From: Pullulanibacillus sp. KACC 23026
Lineage (GTDB): Bacteria > Bacillota > Bacilli > Bacillales > Sporolactobacillaceae
Reading direction: 5' to 3'
DNA length: 64,000 nt
NCBI RefSeq assembly: GCF_029094525.1
Contig: NZ_CP119107.1
Span: forward strand, 682,001 to 746,000
Shown: positions 53,128-62,282 of the stretch, piece by piece
Layout: each line of letters begins with the position of its first letter
Numbering within the stretch: position 1 is the first letter of the stretch
Program-made: the position numbers and the translations under genes
Notes under the pieces: generated by a model
What the model was told of the DNA's origin: nothing
Seen by the model: only the letters and a program-made list of their open reading frames with translations
Databases searched by the model: none

Positions 53128-53502
53128 ATACACACCTCCTCAAATAGGGATCTTCACAGAAGTGTAATTTCCTACCTAGAAAGCTCATCTAAAATACAAT
53201 TGAATTCGGAAACAACTAATGTCTCTCTGCGGTACATTTATCTTGTGAAATAAGAAAATGCCAACTTTTTATCAACATTCAACAAGACTAAATAATGAAT
53301 AGTTATATACAATTGCATTCAATACAACAAAAAGACACAACATAACACATCTATTAATTATTGTTATGATATATATTTAGAAAAATTACGGAGGTTCAGT
53401 GTACTTTTGTTACTAAATATTGTGCTATGGAGATAGGGAACATGGAAATCTAGTATGGAATAAAGCTTTTAACCATATGACATCATCTCCTAAAACTATC
53501 CT
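53128..53502. other. intergenic region upstream of the TPI-RLP gene
   Basis: Contains the promoter and the two TACAATTG-ATTC repeats described separately. No open frame of coding character. Confidence 0.5.
53187..53215 (-). promoter_or_regulatory. promoter of the TPI-RLP gene with operator-like repeat
   Basis: Minus strand: -35 TTGTTT (53215-53210), 17-base spacer, -10 TTAGAT (53192-53187). TACAATTGAATTC (plus strand 53195-53207) fills the spacer. A near copy TACAATTGCATTC occurs at 53308-53320. Two such repeats, one inside the promoter, suggest binding sites of the adjacent DeoR-type regulator. Confidence 0.5.
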
Positions 53503-54210
53503 CTACTCGTTATCGTGAAAACTATCCGGCCTTCCCTCATCAAAAATACCACAATCAAATGATTGCAGAGCACTATGCCATTCCGGCCCTAGGGGTTTAT
53601 CTGTAACTATTGCATTAATTTTGTCGAAGCCACAAATATGCATAAATGAGGTCTGGTTAAATTTTGAGAAGTCCGCCACCAGATATCGTTCCTTGGATCG
53701 TTCGATAATTGTTTTGCGAACTTGGGTCCATAATTCATTTGAATCAGTACAGCCGTTCTCAATAGAAAGAGAACGGCAGGATAAAAATGCTTTGTCTACA
53801 TAATATTCCTTGATGGCTTTTTCAGCCCCAATACCGTAGAAGGCCTGCTCCTTGGCAGAGAGAAAGCCTCCAGCTACTATTAGGCGAATGTTACCTTGAT
53901 GGGCCAAATAATTCGTTATTGTCAAAGAGTTGGTTACTAAGGTTAATCGCATGTCCTTAATTTCTTTTGCAATGTAAAATGCGGTTGTAGAGTTATCCAG
54001 AAAAATGACATCCCCATTGTTTATGAGGCGTTTACACTTTTCGGCAATAAATGTCTTACTCTCGACGTATACGGATGTTCGAATGGTTGAATCGATGAGA
54101 TTTTCAACGCCGGATTGTATGAATGCACCCCCATAGGAGCGCATGAGTATACCTTCTTGTTCGAGAGCTCGAAGGTCGCGCCGAATTGTTTCATCAGTGA
54201 CTTTAAACAT
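53503..54210 (-). pseudogene. DeoR-family regulator, 5'-truncated
   Basis: The first available ATG (54210) gives 235 residues beginning MFKVTDETIRRDLRALEQEGIL, which is the middle of a DeoR helix-turn-helix. The same frame continues upstream as LKSASVAELAK, the preceding helix. It then runs into a REP palindrome (54244-54264) and a stop with no start codon. About 20 N-terminal residues, including the first helix, are missing. The sugar-phosphate-binding domain (IFLDNSTTAFYIA, LIVAGG, DKAFLS) is intact. Such regulators normally repress the neighbouring sugar gene; this one probably cannot bind DNA normally. Confidence 0.75.
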
Positions 54211-54243
54211 TTTTGCAAGTTCGGCTACAGAGGCACTTTTTAA

Positions 54244-54264
54244 GGGTGGTGCCTGTCACCACCC
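54244..54264. repeat. REP palindrome, family B, copy 1
   Basis: Perfect inverted repeat GGGTGGTG-CCTGT-CACCACCC followed by GAATT. A closely related copy is at 62283-62303. GGTG-CCTG-CACC palindromes of this kind accompany REP-associated transposases in Bacillales; such a gene is at 55903. Confidence 0.85.
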
Positions 54265-54370
54265 GAATTGTGTCGAAAAATCGTTACCGAATCAATCTTG
54301 ACAGCGTGTGTCATTCGGTTGATAATCAAACTATAGAACGTATGTTCGAAAGCGATTAGGAGGCTTGTCG

Positions 54371-55903
54371 ATGACGACGGTGATTCCGAGTATTGGACTG
54401 AAAGGCATGGAAGGCTATGTGGTAGAAGTAGAGGTTCAGTTAGTTCCAGGTATAGAGGGGATGAGTATTGTGGGGTTGCCGGATGCATCGGTGAAGGAAT
54501 CACGTGAACGCGTGTTGGCAACGCTTTATGCTTATGGGTGTGAGGTGTTGGACAAGAAGATCATCGTAAATTTATCCCCATCAGAGCAACGGAAAAATAG
54601 TCCAATTTTTGATTTAGCGATGGCTATAGGGATTATGAAAGAGAGTGGGTTTATTAAACAAGATATTCCGAAAGACGCCACTTTTTTGGGTGTTTTGTCG
54701 TTAGGTGGAGAGGTGAAGCCTGTTGAAGGGATGCTGCCAGCCATTTTATCTGCCAAAAGACAAGGATTTAAGGTCCTGTATGTCCCACCAATATTAGATG
54801 TTCCGATCCATAAGATTGAAGGAATTGAATGCCGTTTTGTGTATTCAATAGATGACGTTATCCCATCATTTTCGGGTCAGATGTCGACCTTTCAATTCTC
54901 CCAAGTTACCTCTCTTTCCTCGCCCCCCACTGCCTCTTTTAAGAAAGATTTCAAACAGGTGATTGGACATGAACAAGCGAAGCGGGCTTTGGAAATTTCC
55001 GCTGCGGGTGGGCACAATGTGTTGATGTCTGGTCCTCCTGGTTGTGGAAAGAGTTTGTTATCTGAATGTTATCCTTCACTTTTACCAAATTTGTCTCCAG
55101 AGGACTATTTTGAAGTGCTTTCCATCTATCAATTAGCGGGTGTGTCACCTTCCGCTCCGCATTTACCACCTTATCGGTCTCCTCATCATTCTGCATCTTC
55201 CGTCTCTTTAATTGGGGGCGGTTCTCACCCAAAGCCAGGTGAAGTGTCACTTGCCCATCGAGGCGTCTTATTTTTAGATGAGATGGCAGAATTCCCAAAG
55301 CGAACATTAGATATGCTGAGGCAGCCTATTGAAACTGGACGGGTCACCATAAGTCGAGCGACTGCGACCGTCATGTATCCAGCACGTTTTATCCTTCTTG
55401 GTGCCATGAATCCTTGCCCATGTGGATATTTGGGTTCCAATGAGGTGTATTGTACGTGTACACCGAACCAGATCCAATCCTATAGAAACAGAATTTCTGG
55501 ACCAATCATAGACCGAATGGATATCCTGTTATCTTTATCTCCGGTTCAGCTAGATATTCAAGCCATGACGCGTAATGAGTCATCTGCTCAGATTGCCGAA
55601 CGTGTGTTGGAGGCAAGAGAACGTCAACACAAACGGTATCAAGGCGAATCGTGGAACGGCACGGTATCGGTGGGCGACCTCTTAAAGAAGTGCCCTTTAT
55701 CACCGCATCAAGAACACATGTTAAACCAAGCGTCCCGAAAACAGCAGTGGAGCACTCGAACCCAAGTAAAAATCATTCGATTAGCACGAACGATCTCGGA
55801 TTTATTAGGATCACCGGAGGTAACCGATGAAGCCCTGTGGGAAGCGTTAACGCTCAGAAGATGGTCCTATTCCAAAGACATAAAAGTGAGTCGTGGGTCA
55901 TAA
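54371..55903 (+). CDS. ComM/YifB-family magnesium-chelatase-like AAA+ ATPase
   Basis: 510 residues from ATG 54371, 8 bases after AGGAGG. N-terminal ChlI-like domain (SIVGLPDASVKESRERV), AAA+ core with Walker A GPPGCGKS and Walker B VLFLDEMAEF, the MNPCPCGY zinc-like segment, and the C-terminal Mg-chelatase domain (RTISDLLGSPEVTDEALWEAL). ComM in transforming bacteria is a branch-migration helicase. In Bacillales similar genes often sit beside REP-associated transposases, as here. Confidence 0.9.
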   Translation: MTTVIPSIGLKGMEGYVVEVEVQLVPGIEGMSIVGLPDASVKESRERVLATLYAYGCEVLDKKIIVNLSPSEQRKNSPIFDLAMAIGIMKESGFIKQDIPKDATFLGVLSLGGEVKPVEGMLPAILSAKRQGFKVLYVPPILDVPIHKIEGIECRFVYSIDDVIPSFSGQMSTFQFSQVTSLSSPPTASFKKDFKQVIGHEQAKRALEISAAGGHNVLMSGPPGCGKSLLSECYPSLLPNLSPEDYFEVLSIYQLAGVSPSAPHLPPYRSPHHSASSVSLIGGGSHPKPGEVSLAHRGVLFLDEMAEFPKRTLDMLRQPIETGRVTISRATATVMYPARFILLGAMNPCPCGYLGSNEVYCTCTPNQIQSYRNRISGPIIDRMDILLSLSPVQLDIQAMTRNESSAQIAERVLEARERQHKRYQGESWNGTVSVGDLLKKCPLSPHQEHMLNQASRKQQWSTRTQVKIIRLARTISDLLGSPEVTDEALWEALTLRRWSYSKDIKVSRGS

Positions 55904-56457
55904 TGGGACGTTCAAAACGAAGCTGGTCACCGAATCATTTTTATCACGTCGTCATGCGTGGAAACCGCCGGGATGCATTATTCAGAGAGCCGACTGATTT
56001 TACGACCTATCTTCATATACTCGAAACGGTCCATGATAAAGCCCCTTTTGAACTTGCCTCGTATTGCCTCATGACCAATCACCTTCATCTCCTCATTCGT
56101 TCACACAGTCAACCACTATCTAAAGTGATGTCACTCCTTAATAAACGCTATGCCAATTACTACAATACCCGCTATCGCCTGACAGGACATGTGTATGAAA
56201 AACGATATTATTCCAAGATAGTGGATTCCAAAGAAGGGATGTTAGAGGTCAGTCGCTACATCCATCTTAATCCTGTTGAAGCCCGTATGGTGGAGTCACC
56301 AGAACAGTATACTTGGAGCAGTTATCGCTTCTTTCTGGATCATCCCATTATTCTTCCTCCATCCTATATGAAGACTTATATACTGCTGGATTATTTTACA
56401 GGATCACCTGAAGCAAGGAAAAGAAAGTATTGGGAATGGTGCCTTTCTTTAGATTGA
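55903..56457 (+). CDS. REP-associated tyrosine transposase (RAYT)
   Basis: 184 residues from ATG 55903, overlapping the ComM stop (TAATG). A Y1 HUH fold: the MTNHLHLLIR histidine pair, NHFYHVVMRGNRRDALF at the start and KRYYSKIV plus YIHLNPVEARMV, typical of RAYTs. These single-copy domesticated transposases are linked to REP palindromes; the two family-B palindromes at 54244 and 62283 are natural substrates. Confidence 0.9.
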   Translation: MGRSKRSWSPNHFYHVVMRGNRRDALFREPTDFTTYLHILETVHDKAPFELASYCLMTNHLHLLIRSHSQPLSKVMSLLNKRYANYYNTRYRLTGHVYEKRYYSKIVDSKEGMLEVSRYIHLNPVEARMVESPEQYTWSSYRFFLDHPIILPPSYMKTYILLDYFTGSPEARKRKYWEWCLSLD

Positions 56458-56530
56458 GTACAACTAAAATAAACCGGTGAGTCTTATTTATTGAAACCTG
56501 TTGATTCAAGTTTTATATAACATGAGAAAT

Positions 56531-56713
56531 TTATTCATCAATCATCTCGATTTTAATTTTAAATCCTTCATAACGCATGAGATATTCACCAAGTTCTTTC
56601 CATGAGAAAGACTTATCCTCTATTTTGATTAAAGGAAGGCTTCCGTCTGTATCTTGATCGTAGTCGATTTCCCCTTCATAGGTATAGACGCATTTTTTAG
56701 GTGTGATCTCCAT
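56531..56713 (-). CDS. small conserved acidic protein of unknown function
   Basis: 60 residues with an excellent AAAGGAGGA ribosome site before ATG 56713. The sequence begins MEITPKKCVYTYEGEIDYD, with SFSWKELGEYLMRYEGFKIK later. I recall similar uncharacterised proteins in Bacillus but cannot name a function. Divergent from the following gene. Confidence 0.7.
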   Translation of the reverse strand: MEITPKKCVYTYEGEIDYDQDTDGSLPLIKIEDKSFSWKELGEYLMRYEGFKIKIEMIDE

Positions 56714-56817
56714 GTAAGTGATTCCTCCTTTTTTGTTAGTACAATCCTATTTCTATTTTTCCTTGAAATCCATTATGATGATAGTGATACCAATTATAAT
56801 AGAGGAATTGATAGTGG

Positions 56818-57912
56818 ATGTATATACAGGCTACCAAAAAGTTATTAGATCAATTAGAGATCAAAGGAGCATCTCCTACTAGAGAAGAGGAGGCCCTTTT
56901 TACCTGGCACGCGAATCTCATCACGATTAATCGGAGAAAAACCGTTGTGCTTGTGAATGATGCCAGTCGTTATTGCTTAGTGCTATATGGAATGAAGAAA
57001 AAGGACTGGGAGTCATGGGAAACGCTGATCCTATCTGCCATACGTAAGGTGCTTCTTGATGAAGGAATTTCTGAAGAGGTGGTTGAACGCTATATAGAGC
57101 AGGCGGGATTGGTGGACACTTATAAGAGTAAGAATCGCCAAACCACTGCCTGGGTGAATAAAGCATGCGACTATGTTCAGTTGTTTGAATATGACTTTGA
57201 TGAACACGCTTCTTTGGTACAGACGGAAATGAGTAAAAAAGTAAGCCGATATCTCGTTGGATTAGGTACAGGTACAAGTGACTATTTTGTCCCCTATGAA
57301 CAAATGCTGAAGGATCTGGAAGCTTTTGCGGGAGGGCCAATCTTTAAAAGACAGGCTGTTGTTGTTCATATTCGAATGAGGCTTGAACACTTCCAAGTCT
57401 GGCGGCGTTTGTTGGTACCAACAGACATCAGTTTCTATTCTTTTCATGAGATCCTGCAGATCGCCTTCGGATGGACGAATTCCCATCTTCATGAGTTTGA
57501 GATTGTCTCGCTCAAAAATGAGAACAAGTCAATTGCCCTACTGGTACATGATGAAGAGGCTTTTGAATACGGGTATGAGACACCGATGTTTTGGGATACA
57601 GAAGTGCGTCTAACGGATTATCTCCCGCAGTTTCAGGTTGTCTATACGTATGATTATGGCGATAATTGGCAGCATGAGGTCGTCGTAGAAGACGTCCTTC
57701 AGGATTATGACAAACCCTTTGCTATTTGTTTAGATGGGGCTGGTGACCGTCCTCCAGAAGACGTCGGTGGTGAGGGCGGTTATGATGAGTTCAAGAAAGC
57801 TATGACCGATGACAGCCATCCCGAGCACTATAGCTTTAAAGAATGGGTAAGTACACAATGGGGTATAGAATTCGATTTAGATCATGTCAATCGTCGGTTG
57901 CGATATGTGTAA
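56818..57912 (+). CDS. DUF6933-like plus pRiA4b ORF-3-like fusion protein
   Basis: 364 residues. The first ~150 residues (MYIQATKKLLDQL, FTWHANLITINRRKTVVLVND) resemble a DUF6933-type domain. The second part (residues about 180-360) has VVHIRMRLEHFQVWRRLLVP, HEILQIAFGWTNSHLHEFEI, YTYDYGDNWQHEV and DGAGDRPPEDVGGEGGYDEF, diagnostic of the plasmid pRiA4b ORF-3 family. Function of both is unknown; the family is common on mobile or accessory DNA. Confidence 0.8.
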   Translation: MYIQATKKLLDQLEIKGASPTREEEALFTWHANLITINRRKTVVLVNDASRYCLVLYGMKKKDWESWETLILSAIRKVLLDEGISEEVVERYIEQAGLVDTYKSKNRQTTAWVNKACDYVQLFEYDFDEHASLVQTEMSKKVSRYLVGLGTGTSDYFVPYEQMLKDLEAFAGGPIFKRQAVVVHIRMRLEHFQVWRRLLVPTDISFYSFHEILQIAFGWTNSHLHEFEIVSLKNENKSIALLVHDEEAFEYGYETPMFWDTEVRLTDYLPQFQVVYTYDYGDNWQHEVVVEDVLQDYDKPFAICLDGAGDRPPEDVGGEGGYDEFKKAMTDDSHPEHYSFKEWVSTQWGIEFDLDHVNRRLRYV

Positions 57913-57993
57913 GCGGGGGACTTGATATTGTCGTAGTTAGCAAATGGAATTCACTAACATAAATTTGGTATAATTTAGCTGAGGTGATGGTAA

Positions 57994-58272
57994 ATGAACA
58001 CTTTAAGTGAAGAGGCTAAACAAGAATTAGTTAATGCATTAAATGGAAAGCAATCTGGGGTTTTTGTTGTAGATGGTAAATTAGTTTCCATTGAGATTGA
58101 GAGTAATGATTCTGATTCACATAATGATTTATCACATGAAGATTTATCACAGGAGATTGAAGGTTATCCTGAGTTAAAAGAATCATTGTTAAGGTATCTA
58201 GATAACCCTGGTATGAAGCGATTCAATGGAACTGAACTGAAAGCTAAGCGTCATGAAAAAAGAAAATTATAA
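57994..58272 (+). CDS. probable antitoxin of a type II toxin-antitoxin pair
   Basis: 92 residues: an N-terminal segment with AKQELVNALNGKQSG and a beta-like FVVDGKLVSIEI, then an acidic middle (SNDSDSHNDLSHEDLSQE) and a basic C-terminus. It overlaps the RelE/ParE-like gene by 20 bases, the typical antitoxin-first arrangement. GAGGTGATG precedes the start. I do not recognise a named antitoxin family. Confidence 0.7.
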   Translation: MNTLSEEAKQELVNALNGKQSGVFVVDGKLVSIEIESNDSDSHNDLSHEDLSQEIEGYPELKESLLRYLDNPGMKRFNGTELKAKRHEKRKL

Positions 58273-58606
58273 GGGATTTAAAGTCCTTTTTACCGAAGAA
58301 TTTGAATGGTGTTTAGACAAAATTCAACGATTTTTTTCTGAACAAGGGGAAGAAACCTTGCGTTGGTGGTACTCGAGAGAAGATGAAATCATCGAATACA
58401 TTGAAACCAACCTTTCTGAAAATCCATTTATAGGTAGGGAAGTTGAGAGGGGGAGTTTTAAAGGTCTAAGAAGAATGACCTATGGGAAAAGCAAGCATGT
58501 CATGCTGAATTATATCATTTATTATGCTGTGTTTGAAAAAGATGGCTATGTAGATGTCATTAACATTCTCCCTTCAAGAACAGAACGTAAACGTATTCGG
58601 AAATAA
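58253..58606 (+). CDS. RelE/ParE-superfamily toxin
   Basis: 117 residues. Alternating helices and strands with FIGREVERGSFKGLRRMTYGK, YIIYYAVFEKDGYVDVINILPSRTERKRI: the core and C-terminal strand pattern of RelE/ParE toxins. It overlaps the acidic upstream partner. Could target ribosome-bound mRNA (RelE-like) or gyrase (ParE-like); the sequence does not settle this. Confidence 0.75.
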   Translation: MKKENYKGFKVLFTEEFEWCLDKIQRFFSEQGEETLRWWYSREDEIIEYIETNLSENPFIGREVERGSFKGLRRMTYGKSKHVMLNYIIYYAVFEKDGYVDVINILPSRTERKRIRK

Positions 58607-58880
58607 GTGGATTCTACAGATAGTTTTTTGCATCAATAAAATATAATTTAGGAGCTTTTTGCATATGGGGATCCCGCTATATATGACAGGGGTTCTTTTT
58701 TATGCCAAAAAGAGGGAGGTGAAATCGGGGCATAAAGAGATGGTTACAGGCACGCCTCGGTTTTTAAGTTTTTTTATTATGAATCTTGTTATGGGCTTCC
58801 TCTCCTCAAAACATTTTCTGGAGGGTTCATTTTTTGGGTATAATCTTAGACAGTATGAATACTAAGAAAGGGAGACCGTT

Positions 58881-59388
58881 ATGCCCACTTCACAAATTAA
58901 TCCTTTTCTGATAAACCTTTTAAAGCATGAAGATCTAAAGGTGGAGGATTCACCGACAGTAAGTCAGTTACCAGGAAAATATACCCAACTCATTGTAAAG
59001 AATAAGAAATTGATTACGCCAATTATAAAAGAAAATCATCATATGATGACGTGTAAAAGCTGTGGTAGGAAAGGGAAATATGATGTCGGCCAATTAGTGA
59101 TCAATGTGGAGGAAGAAGTGAAGCCTGCGCGTGCGTCTCGGCATATTCAAATGACTGGCTATTTTCGTTGTAAGCACTGCAATGCAGCGGGTGATTGGGA
59201 ACTCCCAAGCAGCATTTATCTTCAATCTATAGTCAGTACCTTATCTATGGGCTCCTCAGAAACAACCATTGTGGGGAAGAGCCTTTTATTTGATGGAAGC
59301 TGGCATCTTTATTCAACAGATGCAGAGGTGCATTTATTGAGAATACTTGAGGAGAATCCGCATGATTCGTTTATTTGGAATCGACTTG
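58881..59388 (+). pseudogene. 5' half of a zinc-ribbon/TPR protein gene split by IS21
   Basis: Opens at ATG 58881 with AAGGGAG upstream. Contains two Cys pairs, CKSCGRKGKYD and CKHCNAAGDW, suggesting a zinc ribbon, then WHLYSTDAEVHLLRIL and NPHDSFIWNRL, the beginning of TPR-like repeats. The insertion follows ACTTG (59384-59388). Joining to 61773 restores one frame of 338 residues (WNRL-GNLYNKGNRPELAAS). Confidence 0.9.
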
Positions 59389-59462
59389 TGTATTTTGCAA
59401 TAGAAAAGTGCAGAGAAATGCAATTAAAAGTACAAAGTATTGCCACCCAAATTTTTTCGGTT

Positions 59463-60188
59463 TTAACGTGATTTTGACAATGCATTCGAAAGTCTATAAC
59501 TCTCTCCTGAGAAGGTTAGAATGTGCGCATGATGGATCAGACGGTCAACTAAAGCTGCTGTTAACCTAGAATCAGTAAATATTCGATTCCATTGGCTAAA
59601 CTCTAGATTTGAAGTGATGATCAAACTCTTTTGTTCATACCACTCTGCAATAAGTTGAAAGAGTAATTCGGAACCTTCCTTGCTAAAAGGAAGGTAGCCC
59701 ATTTCATCTAAAATAACTAAATCAACCTTCTCGAGCCTCTTCCTAAATGCGTCTAATTTATTATTTCTCAAAGCGTGTTCTAACTGTTCTATTAGATGTG
59801 ACACTCTAAAAAATCTAACTTCAAAACCCAACTCACATGCCTTGCGGCCTAGTCCGGTTGCCAAATGAGATTTGCCTGTTCCTGGCGAGCCAATCAATAC
59901 CACATTCTGCTGTTTCGGTATAAAGTTTAGGCTCATCAATGAATCTTTATCTAATTGAGATGGAAAGCGGATATGATCATGCCATTCATAATTACTAATG
60001 GTCTTAGAGTCTAAAAACTTCGCGCTTTTTATGAGCCGTTGAACCTTCGCTTTTTCTCTTAGACGCAACTCTTCTGAAAACAATGCTTCTAAGTATTGTT
60101 CGGTTGAATTGAATGGTATTTTATCGTAGATGTCAGCGACATAAGCTAATCTCAAACCTTTGCACAAAGAACGAATTTGATCACTCAT
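59463..60188 (-). CDS. istB: IS21 helper ATPase IstB
   Basis: 241 residues of the DnaC-like AAA+ family: Walker A GSPGTGKSH, Walker B LVILDEMGYLPF, SLIITSNLEFSQW sensor region. It overlaps istA by ATGA. It assembles on target DNA and activates IstA. Confidence 0.95.
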   Translation of the reverse strand: MSDQIRSLCKGLRLAYVADIYDKIPFNSTEQYLEALFSEELRLREKAKVQRLIKSAKFLDSKTISNYEWHDHIRFPSQLDKDSLMSLNFIPKQQNVVLIGSPGTGKSHLATGLGRKACELGFEVRFFRVSHLIEQLEHALRNNKLDAFRKRLEKVDLVILDEMGYLPFSKEGSELLFQLIAEWYEQKSLIITSNLEFSQWNRIFTDSRLTAALVDRLIHHAHILTFSGESYRLSNALSKSR

Positions 60189-61606
60189 ATGAGTTCACCT
60201 CCATCATCAGATGGAGCTAATGAGTCATACAAATTCCAGTTAACTCCATATGGATCTCCATTTTGTTCAGAAATCAAATCATAAAATTCTTCATTTATTC
60301 TCTTCATATCATGAGTCACCAAAAGGTTGACTAACTCTTTAAGTCTATCTTTTCTTAATGATAAATCGTCAACCATTAAATAATCTTTTATCCTACCGGG
60401 TAAATATCTCTGGTAACGTGAGTAGGCCACAATTCTTGGTTTTCGGATCCAATCTTTAACAACTGAAATCCATGGAATCGCTCGCTTATTATTCATATAA
60501 GGTCTGTAGTCTTCTAATAATATTTCACCGTTTGGTGAGACAGCTTTAAATCTATCCCAAGTGAGAATTAAATAGATACTCGAATAATTAGCTGCTCTCG
60601 GAATATGAATCAAAGCTTTATCTATTTGAGCCTCGTTGTATTTGTTCACTGTGATCTCATGTTCTTTGAAAACAGGATAGTTTTTTTGCGGTAACGCTAA
60701 TAAATAGTTTGACTCTTGTTTCCAAAGCTCTTCAATCATAATTTCTTTTTCATAGTGCAGTCTCTTTCGATCATTGGATAACTGAACCCGAAGGGTTTCT
60801 GTTAACTCTTCAAAATTATTCATGACTGGAGAAACACTGAAAAAGTTATAACGAACATAGCCAACTTTATTTTCCACGTTTCCTTTTTCGTTTCCGCTGC
60901 GAGGATTACATACCTGTACATCAAAACCATAGTAATTCTTAAATTGTATAAAGGCATCTGTTAATTGAGCCTCAGCTGTTTTAGATCTTGTTTTCTTTAC
61001 AGCGGGTGTTAAATTATCTATTCTAATTTTCCTTGGTACACCACCAGCTTGGTTAAATAGAATATTTAAACCTTGAAGAAAGCATTCCTGATTCTCTGAG
61101 GGTAGTGGGACGGCAAAAGCTGCATTACTATATGGGAATGACATAACTAGGGTATGTATATCTACAAATTCTCCATCTTTAACAGCTTCCATAATCCCAA
61201 AGTCCACTTGCGCTTCACTAGGTGGATGTTCCAGCCGATCAAAACCTCTATCCGTTCCATCCTCGTTATGGCTATTCTCCCAATCCGTTATAAAATAACA
61301 AACAGTTCTATAGGATCCTTTAAAACCCAATTCTTTAAGTTCTTTAAATAGCTCCTTTTTTGTGCGACGCAATTTTTTCTTTAACTTTAGATCCTCAATC
61401 AGCCAATCAGAAACGATCTCTCCCCAATGTTCTTGATACATCATTCCTTCTTTAGACTTTATCTTTGATTGGGGGATCTGATCTTCATCAGCGTATTTTT
61501 TAGCAGTTCGCCAATTGATTCCTAATGTTTCCTGGATTTTTGTTATCGATAAACCTTTGTTGTTTCGTAAGTGTTTGATACAATTAATATCAGACATTGC
61601 TAGCAT
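60185..61606 (-). CDS. istA: IS21 transposase IstA
   Basis: 473 residues from ATG 61606 with GGAGGTAACGG upstream; ATG 61597 and an upstream GTG 61642 are alternatives. N-terminal helix-turn-helix (ISITKIQETLGINWRTAKKY), DDE integrase core with EAQVDFG, IDNLTPAV and GNEKGNVENKVGYVR. Full length. Confidence 0.94.
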   Translation of the reverse strand: MLAMSDINCIKHLRNNKGLSITKIQETLGINWRTAKKYADEDQIPQSKIKSKEGMMYQEHWGEIVSDWLIEDLKLKKKLRRTKKELFKELKELGFKGSYRTVCYFITDWENSHNEDGTDRGFDRLEHPPSEAQVDFGIMEAVKDGEFVDIHTLVMSFPYSNAAFAVPLPSENQECFLQGLNILFNQAGGVPRKIRIDNLTPAVKKTRSKTAEAQLTDAFIQFKNYYGFDVQVCNPRSGNEKGNVENKVGYVRYNFFSVSPVMNNFEELTETLRVQLSNDRKRLHYEKEIMIEELWKQESNYLLALPQKNYPVFKEHEITVNKYNEAQIDKALIHIPRAANYSSIYLILTWDRFKAVSPNGEILLEDYRPYMNNKRAIPWISVVKDWIRKPRIVAYSRYQRYLPGRIKDYLMVDDLSLRKDRLKELVNLLVTHDMKRINEEFYDLISEQNGDPYGVNWNLYDSLAPSDDGGELI

Positions 61607-61772
61607 CCTTCCGTTACCTCCACTGAATTGATTCGACACCAATAACAGTAGAGTGACTTGGGGTGGCTGGCAAGTCTTTTTTTTATTTACACTCTATTAA
61701 TTAATAAAGTGCAGGACTCTGCATTTTTTCCTTTGCAAAGCTCTGCACTTTTATTTTGCCATACACAACTTG

Positions 61773-62281
61773 GAAATTTGTACAATAAAGGAAACAGGCC
61801 AGAGTTAGCGGCGAGTGTCTTTGAACATTCAATCTCTGTGGACCCAAGTCAAGTGGAATCTCACTTTACCTTGGGGGATTTGTTGTGCCAAATTGATCGG
61901 TTGGAAGAAGCGGGCTTTCATTTCCGCCAAATGCTCATCCATGCCGAATCCTACAATAAACTTCCGGCCTTAAAATTAAGGAGCTTGCTCGCAAATGGAA
62001 TTGGACAATTACTTTTGATACATGAACAGACAAACGGTGACATTCCTTTTATACCTTCAATTGAAGAAGGACTGGACTCGGAAATAAGAGAGACATTAAT
62101 GACTTTTTTGGAAGTGCCGCTTGAGATTGATCCTGATGATATCAAATCTTTTTTACCATTAGCTGAGATTTATATGGGTAACCATGCTAAAGAAATCCCT
62201 TCTTATAATAGAACATTTAAGTTAAAGAGTTCTTCAAACAAAGCATCCAGGCTAAAGAAGAAGAAAAGGAAGAAAAGATAG
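61773..62281 (+). pseudogene. 3' half of the zinc-ribbon/TPR protein gene split by IS21
   Basis: Resumes in frame after the second ACTTG with GNLYNKGNRPELAASVFEHS and VDPSQVESHFTLGDLLCQ: two TPR-like repeats. The C-terminus is very basic and ends KKKKRKKR. TAA at 62279-62281. The REP palindrome follows two bases later. Confidence 0.9.
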
Positions 62282-62282
62282 G

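Larger units (their letters stand above)
59389..61767 (-). mobile_element. IS21-family insertion sequence
   Basis: 2379 bp, beginning TGT and ending ACA. The 27-bp ends align without gaps and share GTGCAGAG preceded by AAAA; further copies of TGCAGAG-like motifs lie inward. The target duplication ACTTG is at 59384-59388 and 61768-61772. It encodes IstA and IstB on the minus strand, both intact, so the insertion may be recent. Confidence 0.92.

Noticed and set aside
58659-58865. 68-residue open frame after the toxin gene
   Set aside because: No ribosome site, no recognisable domain and unnatural composition; probably a chance frame.
61658-62281. Taking this frame as a complete 207-residue gene
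   Set aside because: Its first 38 codons are the IS21 right end. The true coding part starts at 61773 as the 3' half of the split gene.
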